The position numbers were made by a program, and so were the translations under genes. A DNA stretch of 64,000 bases from Bacteroidota bacterium. Its GTDB lineage: Bacteria; Bacteroidota; Bacteroidia; Chitinophagales; Chitinophagaceae. Of the stretch, positions 8,757 to 16,276 are shown in pieces. Each line of letters starts with the position of its first letter. Positions within the stretch are counted from its first letter, which is position 1. The DNA is taken from positions 1 through 64,000 of the forward strand of contig CANFXV010000005.1 of the NCBI GenBank assembly GCA_947451115.1. The letters are read 5' to 3'. Under the pieces are notes generated by a model. It saw only the letters and a list, made by a program, of their open reading frames with translations. It was not told the origin of the DNA and ran no database searches.

Positions 8757-11700
8757 TTATGGTTTGTAAATATTATCTAGCATAAACCTTTCGTATTTTT
8801 TTAAATCTGCTGGGCTCTTGATTAAAATAATATTTGATTTTCCTATTAGATACAATTCATATTGTTTTGTGGGTATAAAGGAGATGATTTCTTTACTAAG
8901 TCTGGGCTTTACTTTATTGATGTAGGTAAGTGCATTAGACCTATTGCCAAAGTAACCAATCCAAACGATGTAAGTTGTTTCATCAAATTGAACGTAAGTT
9001 ACGTTTAAATTTTGCTTTTTAAATTCATCAATGTTTAACAAATTCAATGCATTTTGCATTTCTTTCACAAAACTGCCACTTACTTTATTGGTCACGAGGG
9101 CAATGTAATGTTGCTCTAAACTATCATTTTCAAATTCAATAGCGGTTGCCAAGCTACTATCCAAGGCAACTTTTGTGCTAGGACTGCTGGTCTGCGCTTT
9201 GATGTTTAAAGTTGGAGCCTCTTTACTGATAATTTTTGGGCTGAGGCTGCTGGTTTGTGCTAGTGGGGTAATGGGTTGAATGATTAAATTAGGTTCCTCT
9301 TTAACTGAAACAAAAGGAAGTTCTTTGACTACTTTTTTTAATCTTAAAGTATCCAAATAAGTTTCTGTAGTTTTTCTATTATTAATTTCCGCTAAAATAG
9401 TTTTTGCCTTGTCTTTTATTCTTTCACTTTTATAGGTGTTGATGATGGTATCTAATAGTTTAATGGCCAAACTATCTTTGCGTTCTTGTGCATACATTTT
9501 GACTTTTAAAAATTGGAAGGGGACCATCCATTTGCTTCCTCTTAAATTGGTGTTCAATTTTGGAATGGCATTGGAAAATGCTTCCCAATTGCCAATCTGT
9601 GTATAAAAATAGGCCTCTTTATAATTGTCCACCAAGGCATTGTCTTTATTTTTTTTATCTTCGGCTTCCGCTTTTTTAGTTACATAAAATCCTTTTGGAA
9701 ATTGTTTCAAAATAACTTGAATTAGACTGTCGGAAGTGGCTGCTTGACCATCGTGCAAATACTGACTTGCTAAATCTAGCATGGCTCTTTCAGTAACTAC
9801 TGGGTCAATGTTCTTTTTTATAATTTTAAGATAGATAGGCAAAGCCTTTTCAAAATCATTTAATTGCAATAAAAACAATTGTGCATTGGCCAAGGCAGCC
9901 TTGTTCCATTCTGTCATCGAACTAGACAAGGAAATCGCATCTTTGATTAATACAATGGGTAAGCTGTCATTTTCTTTAGTGCTATTGCCCATATTTAATG
10001 GGTTTCCATTGGGATTGGGGTTGCCTTGTATATTTTGGTTCACATATTGATTGGCAGCAGGCTTATCGTTTTTATTGCTGGCATAGGCAATGGCCGGGCT
10101 GGTTTTTCTTCTCCACTCGTCAACATTGGGCCTTTCTCCCCATTTTTTTATAAAATTATTTTTCCCTAGTTGTACGGTACTTTTATTGTCAAAATAAAAA
10201 TCAGTATTGGATGAATTACTATTGTTATAGCTATTCAATAAGGCTGCATTGATATTATTGTCAGGTGCATAGTCCTTGGCTGATACATTGGCTTTGTCTA
10301 CAAATAAATTCTTTTGTGCTAATTGTGTCTGTTGTAATCTTTTTTGCCAATCAGCAGCAAATGTTTCTTGACGATCAGGATTTAAATCATAAATGAATTG
10401 TAAGGTATCTTGCCTTTGAATGATTTTGTCATTTTTTTCAATGGCCGACATCCATTTTTTTCTTAATTGTATGTTTTCGTAATTCGGGTTGGTTTTTAAT
10501 ACACTAGCTATACTATCATAAGCAATTCTTGAAATAGTATACTGGTCAATATTATAATTGATGTTGGCCAAGAGTTCAAAGGCTTTTGCTTTTTGTTTTA
10601 AACTATTATTGTTTTTCTTAATTGAATAGATAAGCCAATCCGTTGCTCTGTCATAGGCTTTGTTTTGTAGGGCTAATTTGGCCATTTCAAAATAAATGAT
10701 GTCAGTATAAGGTTTGTACTTTTCGCGTTTGCACATTTTTTCTAAAGAATAGGCCAAGTCCAACCATGGGGTATTGGCATTTTTAGAATCAATAGTGATC
10801 ATGGCAATTTTAGCATAGACCCCTACAATAGGGTTGGTGGCATATTGGTTGGCTTTTTTATACCAGGTATAGGCTTTTTGCCAGTTTTCGGCTTTTTGCC
10901 ATAATTGAGCAATCAAATAATACCATCTAGTTTTAGCAGCATCATCAAGGGCATTGGGCAATCCATTTTCAAGAGCCGCTGCGGCTTTATCATTCACTTC
11001 CATTAAATAGTATCCATAGGCCATTTGTTCATTCAAAAAAGGAAGCAAATTTTTAGGAAATAAGGCATCAGATTGAAGTAATTGTAATAAGCTCATGCCT
11101 TCGTTTAAAGCGCCAGTTTCAAAATAGTTCCTAGCTTGCCAAACCATGCTCTCATTTCGTACATTTTTATTTTCCCACAAGCGATTGTTTTCGGCAGTGG
11201 CAATACTAAATTTGCCTTTGGTGTTCCTTAAATTACTTCCAACAAGTAAATCTGCACCATTCTCTTTTTCATCAAATGAATAATTGATGAATTGTAAAAT
11301 ACTTCCTGCTGTGTCAAAATTTTTATGAAACAAATAAACTTTGGCCAATAATAAATAGGCATCATCAACATAATTACTCCTTAGGTCATGCAAAACGATG
11401 TTGGCATTACAACGATACACCATGGAATCTAAATTGTGCTTTGCCGTGGTGCTTAAATCGTAGTCGTAAAAACTTAGTAAACTAGTAAAATCATCTTGGT
11501 AATCTGTACGTGCCTTTTGTAAATTCTCATTAAATTCTTCTTCTGCATTAAATAAATAATTAAACTGAGAGACAGTATTTTGATAAGCCCTTCTACCCAA
11601 TGAATATTTTGTATTTAAAAGTCGCTCATAGGGAAGGGGTCTTTCCACTTCTCTAAAAACGCCTTTTTTAAGGGTGCTACTAACCGCACTGTCGGCCTTG

Positions 11701-11939
11701 GCTTGGATTTGGTTGGCTTTTTTATAAAACAAGCCCTTGATTACTTTTTGATTGGTATCTAAAATTTTATTGAGGCCCTTGATTAATTTGGTATTGTTGA
11801 TGTCCAATAAATTCGCAGTGGTATCCACCTCTTTTTTTAATTTGTCTTGTGCCTTTAATCCCAAGGGTAAAACCAGGCTGAAGCAAATTGCTAAAAGCCA
11901 ATAGGGATGATATTTAAAAGGGACGAATCTGCTGTGCAT
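8757..11939 (-). CDS. TPR protein, T9SS PorW/SprE-like
   Basis: A 1060-residue exported protein with an N-terminal signal sequence ending near GLKAQ. No lipobox Cys is placed correctly. Many TPR-like helical repeats run over about residues 120-870, and the C-terminal region after residue 900 looks like a small globular domain. The N-terminal part (RRAYQNTVSQFNYLFNAEEEFNENL) resembles the large TPR proteins SprE/PorW, which in gliding and T9SS-bearing Bacteroidota link the outer-membrane translocon to the periplasmic motor. The context supports this: porQ is nearby, and the divergent neighbour is the M23-like/AtpZ operon that, from memory, often adjoins sprE. It is upstream of PBP1A in the same unit. 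A generic TPR lipoprotein-like function cannot be excluded. Confidence 0.68.
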   Translation of the reverse strand: MHSRFVPFKYHPYWLLAICFSLVLPLGLKAQDKLKKEVDTTANLLDINNTKLIKGLNKILDTNQKVIKGLFYKKANQIQAKADSAVSSTLKKGVFREVERPLPYERLLNTKYSLGRRAYQNTVSQFNYLFNAEEEFNENLQKARTDYQDDFTSLLSFYDYDLSTTAKHNLDSMVYRCNANIVLHDLRSNYVDDAYLLLAKVYLFHKNFDTAGSILQFINYSFDEKENGADLLVGSNLRNTKGKFSIATAENNRLWENKNVRNESMVWQARNYFETGALNEGMSLLQLLQSDALFPKNLLPFLNEQMAYGYYLMEVNDKAAAALENGLPNALDDAAKTRWYYLIAQLWQKAENWQKAYTWYKKANQYATNPIVGVYAKIAMITIDSKNANTPWLDLAYSLEKMCKREKYKPYTDIIYFEMAKLALQNKAYDRATDWLIYSIKKNNNSLKQKAKAFELLANINYNIDQYTISRIAYDSIASVLKTNPNYENIQLRKKWMSAIEKNDKIIQRQDTLQFIYDLNPDRQETFAADWQKRLQQTQLAQKNLFVDKANVSAKDYAPDNNINAALLNSYNNSNSSNTDFYFDNKSTVQLGKNNFIKKWGERPNVDEWRRKTSPAIAYASNKNDKPAANQYVNQNIQGNPNPNGNPLNMGNSTKENDSLPIVLIKDAISLSSSMTEWNKAALANAQLFLLQLNDFEKALPIYLKIIKKNIDPVVTERAMLDLASQYLHDGQAATSDSLIQVILKQFPKGFYVTKKAEAEDKKNKDNALVDNYKEAYFYTQIGNWEAFSNAIPKLNTNLRGSKWMVPFQFLKVKMYAQERKDSLAIKLLDTIINTYKSERIKDKAKTILAEINNRKTTETYLDTLRLKKVVKELPFVSVKEEPNLIIQPITPLAQTSSLSPKIISKEAPTLNIKAQTSSPSTKVALDSSLATAIEFENDSLEQHYIALVTNKVSGSFVKEMQNALNLLNIDEFKKQNLNVTYVQFDETTYIVWIGYFGNRSNALTYINKVKPRLSKEIISFIPTKQYELYLIGKSNIILIKSPADLKKYERFMLDNIYKP

Positions 11940-12008
11940 AATAAGGGTAAAAACAGCTTAAAAATACATTTATTTCTTATTATTTACTTAAAAAAATAGA
12001 ATCCATCG

Positions 12009-12016
12009 TATCTTTA
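12009..12016 (+). promoter_or_regulatory. Candidate -7 promoter element
   Basis: TATCTTTA, one base from the TAnnTTTG consensus, lies 16 bases before the ATG at 12033. No clear TTTG is present at the -33 spacing. Confidence 0.4.
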
Positions 12017-12032
12017 ACTAGCATTCAATTTT

Positions 12033-12428
12033 ATGGCAAATCTAGACATCAATAATACTTTTAAAAGAACCAGCAATACCTATCGATTGGTGATCATGAA
12101 CGATGACACTTATGACGAGGTTTTGGCCTTTAGATTGTCAAGAAAGTCGGTGTATTTAGGGGTGAGTATTACTTTTATTTTATTGGTAGGGATGACCATC
12201 GCATTAATTGCGTTTACGCCATTGAGGTATTATATTCCTGGCTATGGCACTAAGGAAAGTAGAACAGCGCTTCAATTGTTAAAAATTAGAACCGATTCAT
12301 TAGAACAATCCATTCACTACAAGGAACAATATTTGGAAGGGATTAAGAAAGTGTTGTCAGAGGGCAATCCCAAACAGTTAGACACTTTGCCTTTAAAATT
12401 ACCAGAGAACAAACAATCCTTTGATTAA
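12033..12428 (+). CDS. M23-peptidase-like N-terminal membrane protein lacking the peptidase domain
   Basis: A 131-residue single-pass membrane protein. A short cytoplasmic head contains TYRLVIMNDDTYDEVLAFRLS, a transmembrane helix spans about residues 43-66, and then comes FTPLRYYIPGYGTKESR followed by a short coiled-coil-like stretch. In Bacteroidota this head, helix and IPGY sequence normally form the N-terminus of M23-type metallopeptidases. Here no HxxxD or HxH zinc motifs follow, and the protein ends after about 65 periplasmic residues at a normal stop. The stop TAA overlaps the next ATG by one base, so it is translationally coupled to atpZ. It could be a natural short form with a scaffolding role or a remnant; I favour a conserved short form because the operon is compact and the frame intact. 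Confidence 0.7.
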   Translation: MANLDINNTFKRTSNTYRLVIMNDDTYDEVLAFRLSRKSVYLGVSITFILLVGMTIALIAFTPLRYYIPGYGTKESRTALQLLKIRTDSLEQSIHYKEQYLEGIKKVLSEGNPKQLDTLPLKLPENKQSFD

Positions 12429-12661
12429 TGACCAATAAGTTTACTGGTAAGTCGCCTTTTAACCAAGCACCCAATTATGGTTGGTCTAAATACATTGGGC
12501 TGGGTTCGCAACTCATTGTTGGATTACTCCTTAGTTTATACATAGGTAAAAAAATGGATGCCTACTTTAATAAACATGCTTTTTTTGCGTGGATGGCTCC
12601 TTCCTTATTTATTTTAATAGTTTTAGTTAGTGTGGTCAGAGATACACAAAAGAAAAAATAG
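12428..12661 (+). CDS. atpZ: AtpZ/AtpI-family ATP synthase accessory membrane protein
   Basis: A 77-residue protein with two predicted transmembrane helices (about 23-42 and 51-70) joined by a short loop containing GKKMDAYFNKHAF. This matches the AtpZ/AtpI family, small proteins that help F1Fo c-ring assembly or Mg/Ca supply. The start ATG at 12428 overlaps the previous stop by one base. Normally the gene is followed within one or two genes by atpB, atpE and the rest of the synthase. Here they are absent and the third gene downstream is a SprT-like protein. Confidence 0.78.
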   Translation: MTNKFTGKSPFNQAPNYGWSKYIGLGSQLIVGLLLSLYIGKKMDAYFNKHAFFAWMAPSLFILIVLVSVVRDTQKKK

Positions 12662-12665
12662 AATC

Positions 12666-13037
12666 ATGTACAATAATAAAACCAGATTGGTGCTTTTAGT
12701 TTTTGTAGCAGTAAACTTATTTGGCTTCTTAGCTCAAAAAGGATATTTGGTAACTACACTAAAAATTAATTTTTTATTGGTAGTGAATGCCTTGCTTTTA
12801 TTGATGTATTTTTTTAACCGTATTCGATTAAGTAAATTAGATAAGACCAATCCCAATGCCATGATTCGTTCTGTAATGATAGGTACGCTATTAAAGATGG
12901 TGGTATTTGTAAGTATGGCCATGGTGTATACTACGCAAGTAAAAGTTCCTGTAGGGATGCCTACTTTGCTAAGTAGTATGGGCTTGTACCTTGCCTATAC
13001 TTGGCTGGAGATTAAGGGGGAATTGGTAAAAAAATAA
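12666..13037 (+). CDS. Small membrane protein of the ATP-synthase head operon (unnamed)
   Basis: A 123-residue protein with four likely transmembrane helices (about 7-25, 31-51, 68-88, 97-115). I know no symbol for it. In Bacteroidota a hydrophobic protein of this size often lies between atpZ and atpB, comparable to the AtpI/UncI accessory proteins in other bacteria, so a helper role in Fo assembly is an inference from position. The ATG at 12666, four bases after the atpZ stop, is preferred over the ATG at 12630, which would overlap atpZ by 32 bases and add a polar stretch. Confidence 0.65.
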   Translation: MYNNKTRLVLLVFVAVNLFGFLAQKGYLVTTLKINFLLVVNALLLLMYFFNRIRLSKLDKTNPNAMIRSVMIGTLLKMVVFVSMAMVYTTQVKVPVGMPTLLSSMGLYLAYTWLEIKGELVKK

Positions 13038-13061
13038 TTTTTTATTTAATACATATAAATT

Positions 13062-13688
13062 TTGTCTAAGGTTGAACATCCATTGCATGCGTTAGCTAAT
13101 TATTTGCCGGAGGGTGCTTTTGAGCCTGTGGTGCAATTGATTCATCAATACAAAGTGCATTTAACAGTCACTAGGGAAAGAAAGTCGGTATTAGGAGATT
13201 ATAGACATCCGTTTTTAGGTTCCAATCATAAAATAACGGTCAATGGTAATTTAAATAAGTTTGAATTTTTAATTACCCTCTTGCACGAATTGGCGCATTT
13301 ATTGTGTTTTGAGCAATATAGAAACAGGGTAGAAGCCCATGGTAAAGAATGGAAAAATATATATGGAAGTTTATTGAAGGCTTTTATTGATTTGGATTTA
13401 TTTCCAGAGGATATAAAAAAAAGTTTGAAAAAAACATTGCTCAATCCCGCGGCTACTGCTAATGGGGAAACTGCCTTATTGTTGGTGCTTCGAAAATACA
13501 ATCCAGTGCAGAAAGCAGGGGTAGTTGTTTTGGCGCATGTGGCAGACGGCACTTTGTTTAAAGAAATAAAAGGGAGAACCTTTAGAAAAATAAAATTGAG
13601 ACGCAAACGCATTGAATGTATTGAGCTTGCGACTGGAAATATTTATTTATTTAGCGCACTAAGTGAAGTGGAAATAGTTAATGCGTAA
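13062..13688 (+). CDS. SprT-like zinc metalloprotease-fold protein
   Basis: A 208-residue protein with the zinc motif HELAHLL at about residues 77-83 and a downstream EAHGKEWK, in the SprT-like arrangement of HExxH plus a third His. The C-terminal part after residue 130 is a small beta-rich, basic domain (FRKIKLRRKRIECIE). SprT-like proteins include DNA-protein crosslink proteases such as Spartan, but the bacterial members are not well understood. The only start near the N-terminal end is TTG at 13062; no ATG occurs in frame before the zinc motif. It follows the membrane protein by 24 bases and converges on sucC with a 12-base gap. Confidence 0.82.
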   Translation: MSKVEHPLHALANYLPEGAFEPVVQLIHQYKVHLTVTRERKSVLGDYRHPFLGSNHKITVNGNLNKFEFLITLLHELAHLLCFEQYRNRVEAHGKEWKNIYGSLLKAFIDLDLFPEDIKKSLKKTLLNPAATANGETALLLVLRKYNPVQKAGVVVLAHVADGTLFKEIKGRTFRKIKLRRKRIECIELATGNIYLFSALSEVEIVNA

Positions 13689-13700
13689 ATTCTATAAAAC

Positions 13701-14912
13701 CTAAGCTACAGCTTTCTTCACTAAAGCTGCGGCTTCGCTCAATTGAATGGCAGATTGCACTTTCAAGCCACTCTCATCTATTAATTTCTTGGCCTCTACT
13801 GCATTGGTTCCTTGTAAACGAACAATGATAGGGATATTGATATTGCCTAATTTATTGAAAGCTTCAATCACACCAGCGGCTACACGGTCACAACGAACGA
13901 TACCGCCAAAGATGTTAATTAAAATGGCTTTTACATTAGGGTCTTTCATAATAATTCTGAATCCAGCTTCAACAGTTTGTGCATTGGCAGTACCCCCAAC
14001 GTCTAAGAAGTTGGCAGGTTCACCACCACTTAACTTAATCATGTCCATGGTAGCCATCGCTAAACCAGCGCCATTGACCATACAACCTACATTGCCGTCT
14101 AATTTCACAAAGTTCAAATTAAATTCACCTGCTTCTACTTCGGTAGGATCTTCTTCGGTTACATCACGCATGGCCAATAAATCTGGATGACGCATTAAAG
14201 CATTGTCATCTACATTCATTTTACAATCCACAGCAATGATTTTATCATCAGATGTTTTGAATAGGGGATTGATCTCTAACATTGAGCAATCCAATCCTAC
14301 ATAAGCATTGTATAAATTGGTTACAAATTTTACGCAATTTTTTAATGCCTCTCCACTTAAACCTAGGTTGAAAGCAATTTTTCTTGCTTGGAAACCTTGT
14401 AAGCCACCACCTGGGTGTACCCACTCTTTGAATATTTTTTCTGGTGTATCATGTGCCACATCTTCAATGTTCATGCCGCCTTCGGTACTGTACATGATTA
14501 CATTCATTCCTTTGGTACGGTCTAATAAAATAGACAAGTAAAATTCTTTAGTAGGCTGAGGGCCTTCGTAATAAACGTCTTGTGCCACTAAGATTTTTGA
14601 AACCAATTTACCAGCAGGGCCAGTTTGAATGGTGACCAATGTGCCACCTAATATATTTTTAGCAAAATTGGTGATGTCTGCTTCTGATTTTCCTACAGCC
14701 ACCCCTTTTTGTTCGGTGCCTACAATTTTTCCTTTACCTCTTCCTCCAGCATGAATTTGTGCTTTCACTACGGCAAACTTATTCTTGGTTTCGGTAGCTA
14801 TTTTTTGGTAGGCAGCAATGGCTGCGTCTACGGTCTCAACAGCAATGCCTTCTTGAACAGGAACATTGTACTTTTTAAGTAAGTCTTTTGCTTGGTACTC
14901 ATGCAGATTCAT
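13701..14912 (-). CDS. sucC: Succinyl-CoA synthetase (ADP-forming) subunit beta
   Basis: This is the TCA-cycle enzyme subunit that with SucD interconverts succinyl-CoA and succinate with nucleotide phosphorylation. The 403-residue protein begins with the characteristic MNLHEYQAKDLLKKY, has the ATP-grasp region with HAGGRGKGK near residue 55, and the C-terminal ligase domain with NIFGGIVRCD and the preceding GG(T/S)ANAQ. Length is slightly above E. coli SucC because of small insertions. sucD is not adjacent and must be elsewhere in the genome, a common arrangement in Bacteroidota. Confidence 0.97.
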   Translation of the reverse strand: MNLHEYQAKDLLKKYNVPVQEGIAVETVDAAIAAYQKIATETKNKFAVVKAQIHAGGRGKGKIVGTEQKGVAVGKSEADITNFAKNILGGTLVTIQTGPAGKLVSKILVAQDVYYEGPQPTKEFYLSILLDRTKGMNVIMYSTEGGMNIEDVAHDTPEKIFKEWVHPGGGLQGFQARKIAFNLGLSGEALKNCVKFVTNLYNAYVGLDCSMLEINPLFKTSDDKIIAVDCKMNVDDNALMRHPDLLAMRDVTEEDPTEVEAGEFNLNFVKLDGNVGCMVNGAGLAMATMDMIKLSGGEPANFLDVGGTANAQTVEAGFRIIMKDPNVKAILINIFGGIVRCDRVAAGVIEAFNKLGNINIPIIVRLQGTNAVEAKKLIDESGLKVQSAIQLSEAAALVKKAVA

Positions 14913-14972
14913 GGGATGTAAATTTTGGCGAAGTTAATAGATTTTAAGCATAGAATTTGTCTAAAAATTAAT

Positions 14973-15003
14973 TTTGTTGTTTAAACATTGATTTATATCT
15001 TTA
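14973..15003 (+). promoter_or_regulatory. Promoter upstream of the YceI gene
   Basis: TTTG (14973-14976), 19 bases, then TATCTTTA (14996-15003). The spacing is exactly that expected for the Bacteroidota -33/-7 promoter, with one mismatch in the -7 box. It leaves a leader of about 70 bases to the ATG at 15077. Confidence 0.6.
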
Positions 15004-15076
15004 CAAGGCTATAATTACACCAAATGGATGTACTTTAGTGTCCTTAATCTTTAAATTAATTAAACAAAATACAAGT

Positions 15077-15652
15077 ATGAAAAAAATCATCTTCTCTTTA
15101 ACAGTAATCGCAGCGTCGATTGGCTTGTTTTCTTTTACAGCTAAAACAACAAAAGCTGATGTAGTAAGTTTTACAGTGAATGCGAAAAGCAGCAAGGTAG
15201 ACTTTACAGGTTCTAAAAAAAGTGATTACCACACTGGTTATTTCCCTATCAAATCTGGTTCAGTACAGGTAGATGGTGGTAAATTAGTGGGTGGTAGCTT
15301 TGTGATTGATGTAGCAGGTTTAAAGGTGACGGATGATCGCGGTGGTGATCGTTTACAAGGTCATTTGTCTTCTGCTGATTTCTTTGACATCACAAAATTC
15401 GGTGAAGCAACCTTTAAAATTACTAGCGTTAAATACACTACTGGGGATAAAGCAACTATCACTGGTGATCTTTCTTTAAAAGGGGTGACTGCTCCTGTAA
15501 GTTTTACGGCTAGCATTAGAAATGCAGATGACAAAGGTTTCTTTGCTGAAGCATTCTTGCCTTTTGACAGAACTGCATTTGGTATTAAATATGGTGTTGG
15601 TATGGTTGATTCTGAAGTACAATTAGCAGTGCATATTTACGGTACAAAGTAA
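15077..15652 (+). CDS. YceI-family lipid-binding-like exported protein
   Basis: A 191-residue protein with an N-terminal signal peptide (MKKIIFSLTVIAASIGLFSF) and a YceI beta-barrel domain: FTVNAKSSKVDFTGSK near the start, DDRGGDRLQGHLSSADFFD in the middle and VSFTASI followed by FDRTAFGIKYG near the end. YceI proteins fold as lipocalin-like barrels that bind isoprenoid-type lipids in the periplasm; the precise function is unknown. The ATG at 15077 is chosen over 15038 because the signal peptide begins there. It is a single-gene unit ending in a strong terminator shared with the convergent DinB-like gene. Confidence 0.9.
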   Translation: MKKIIFSLTVIAASIGLFSFTAKTTKADVVSFTVNAKSSKVDFTGSKKSDYHTGYFPIKSGSVQVDGGKLVGGSFVIDVAGLKVTDDRGGDRLQGHLSSADFFDITKFGEATFKITSVKYTTGDKATITGDLSLKGVTAPVSFTASIRNADDKGFFAEAFLPFDRTAFGIKYGVGMVDSEVQLAVHIYGTK

Positions 15653-15679
15653 TTTATTACTAATACTGCTTATCTAATA

Positions 15680-15709
15680 AAAAGCCTCCCCAATTTGGGG
15701 AGGCTTTTT
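15680..15709. terminator. Bidirectional terminator between YceI and DinB-like genes
   Basis: AGCCTCCCC (15683-15691) and GGGGAGGCT (15697-15705) form a perfect stem with a 5-base loop. An A-tract lies before it and a T-tract after it, so it can work for both convergent genes. Confidence 0.9.
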
Positions 15710-15727
15710 GCTTTTTATTCTTTTATT

Positions 15728-16240
15728 TCAAATCCCGTATCGCTCTTTGAGCACATGTAGATGATGTAGGGCATGACCAAAAATTATAAAGCCTGTGGCA
15801 TTTACAGATAGGGGTAAATTACTGGCGGTTCCTTTTTGTTTTAAATCTTCTTCTGTAAAAGAGGCAAATAGCATATTCGTGGATTGTCTTACGATTTTCC
15901 ATTCTGCAATCATTTCTTTCCAATTGCGATGTACTGCCTTTCCATGTTGTGCATAAGCATTTTCATCAAAGCCAAGCAAGGGGGTAGTCTCTCCTCTAGC
16001 AATGGATAAAGCCCTGTATGCAAAAATTCTTTCAGTATCAATAACATGTTGCAACATTTGCTTGATGGTCCACTTGTCTGGCGCATAAGCAAAATTAATT
16101 TTCTCCGTAGGGATTGCATTCCATGCATCAATGATTCGATCATTGTATTGTTGTACTAGTATGGAATAATCTTTCCCACTGGTATAGTTAATGTAGGTTT
16201 GATGAAAGCTTCCGTATTCTGTGGCGCTGGGTCTGGGCAT
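15728..16240 (-). CDS. DinB-like (YfiT-type) putative metal-dependent protein
   Basis: A 170-residue protein of the DinB superfamily, a four-helix fold that binds a metal through three His residues. The pattern is visible: WTIKQMLQHVIDTERIFAYRAL carries the first His near residue 65, and HALHHLHVL near residues 155-163 carries the others. Family members include bacillithiol or mycothiol S-transferases and other small-thiol enzymes; the substrate cannot be read from the sequence. It is the last gene of the minus-strand run that begins with the flippase-like gene and starts 36 bases after the S8 protease stop. Confidence 0.82.
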   Translation of the reverse strand: MPRPSATEYGSFHQTYINYTSGKDYSILVQQYNDRIIDAWNAIPTEKINFAYAPDKWTIKQMLQHVIDTERIFAYRALSIARGETTPLLGFDENAYAQHGKAVHRNWKEMIAEWKIVRQSTNMLFASFTEEDLKQKGTASNLPLSVNATGFIIFGHALHHLHVLKERYGI

Positions 16241-16276
16241 AAAATTGAATTATTGGGCAAATATTGTTTTTAATTC

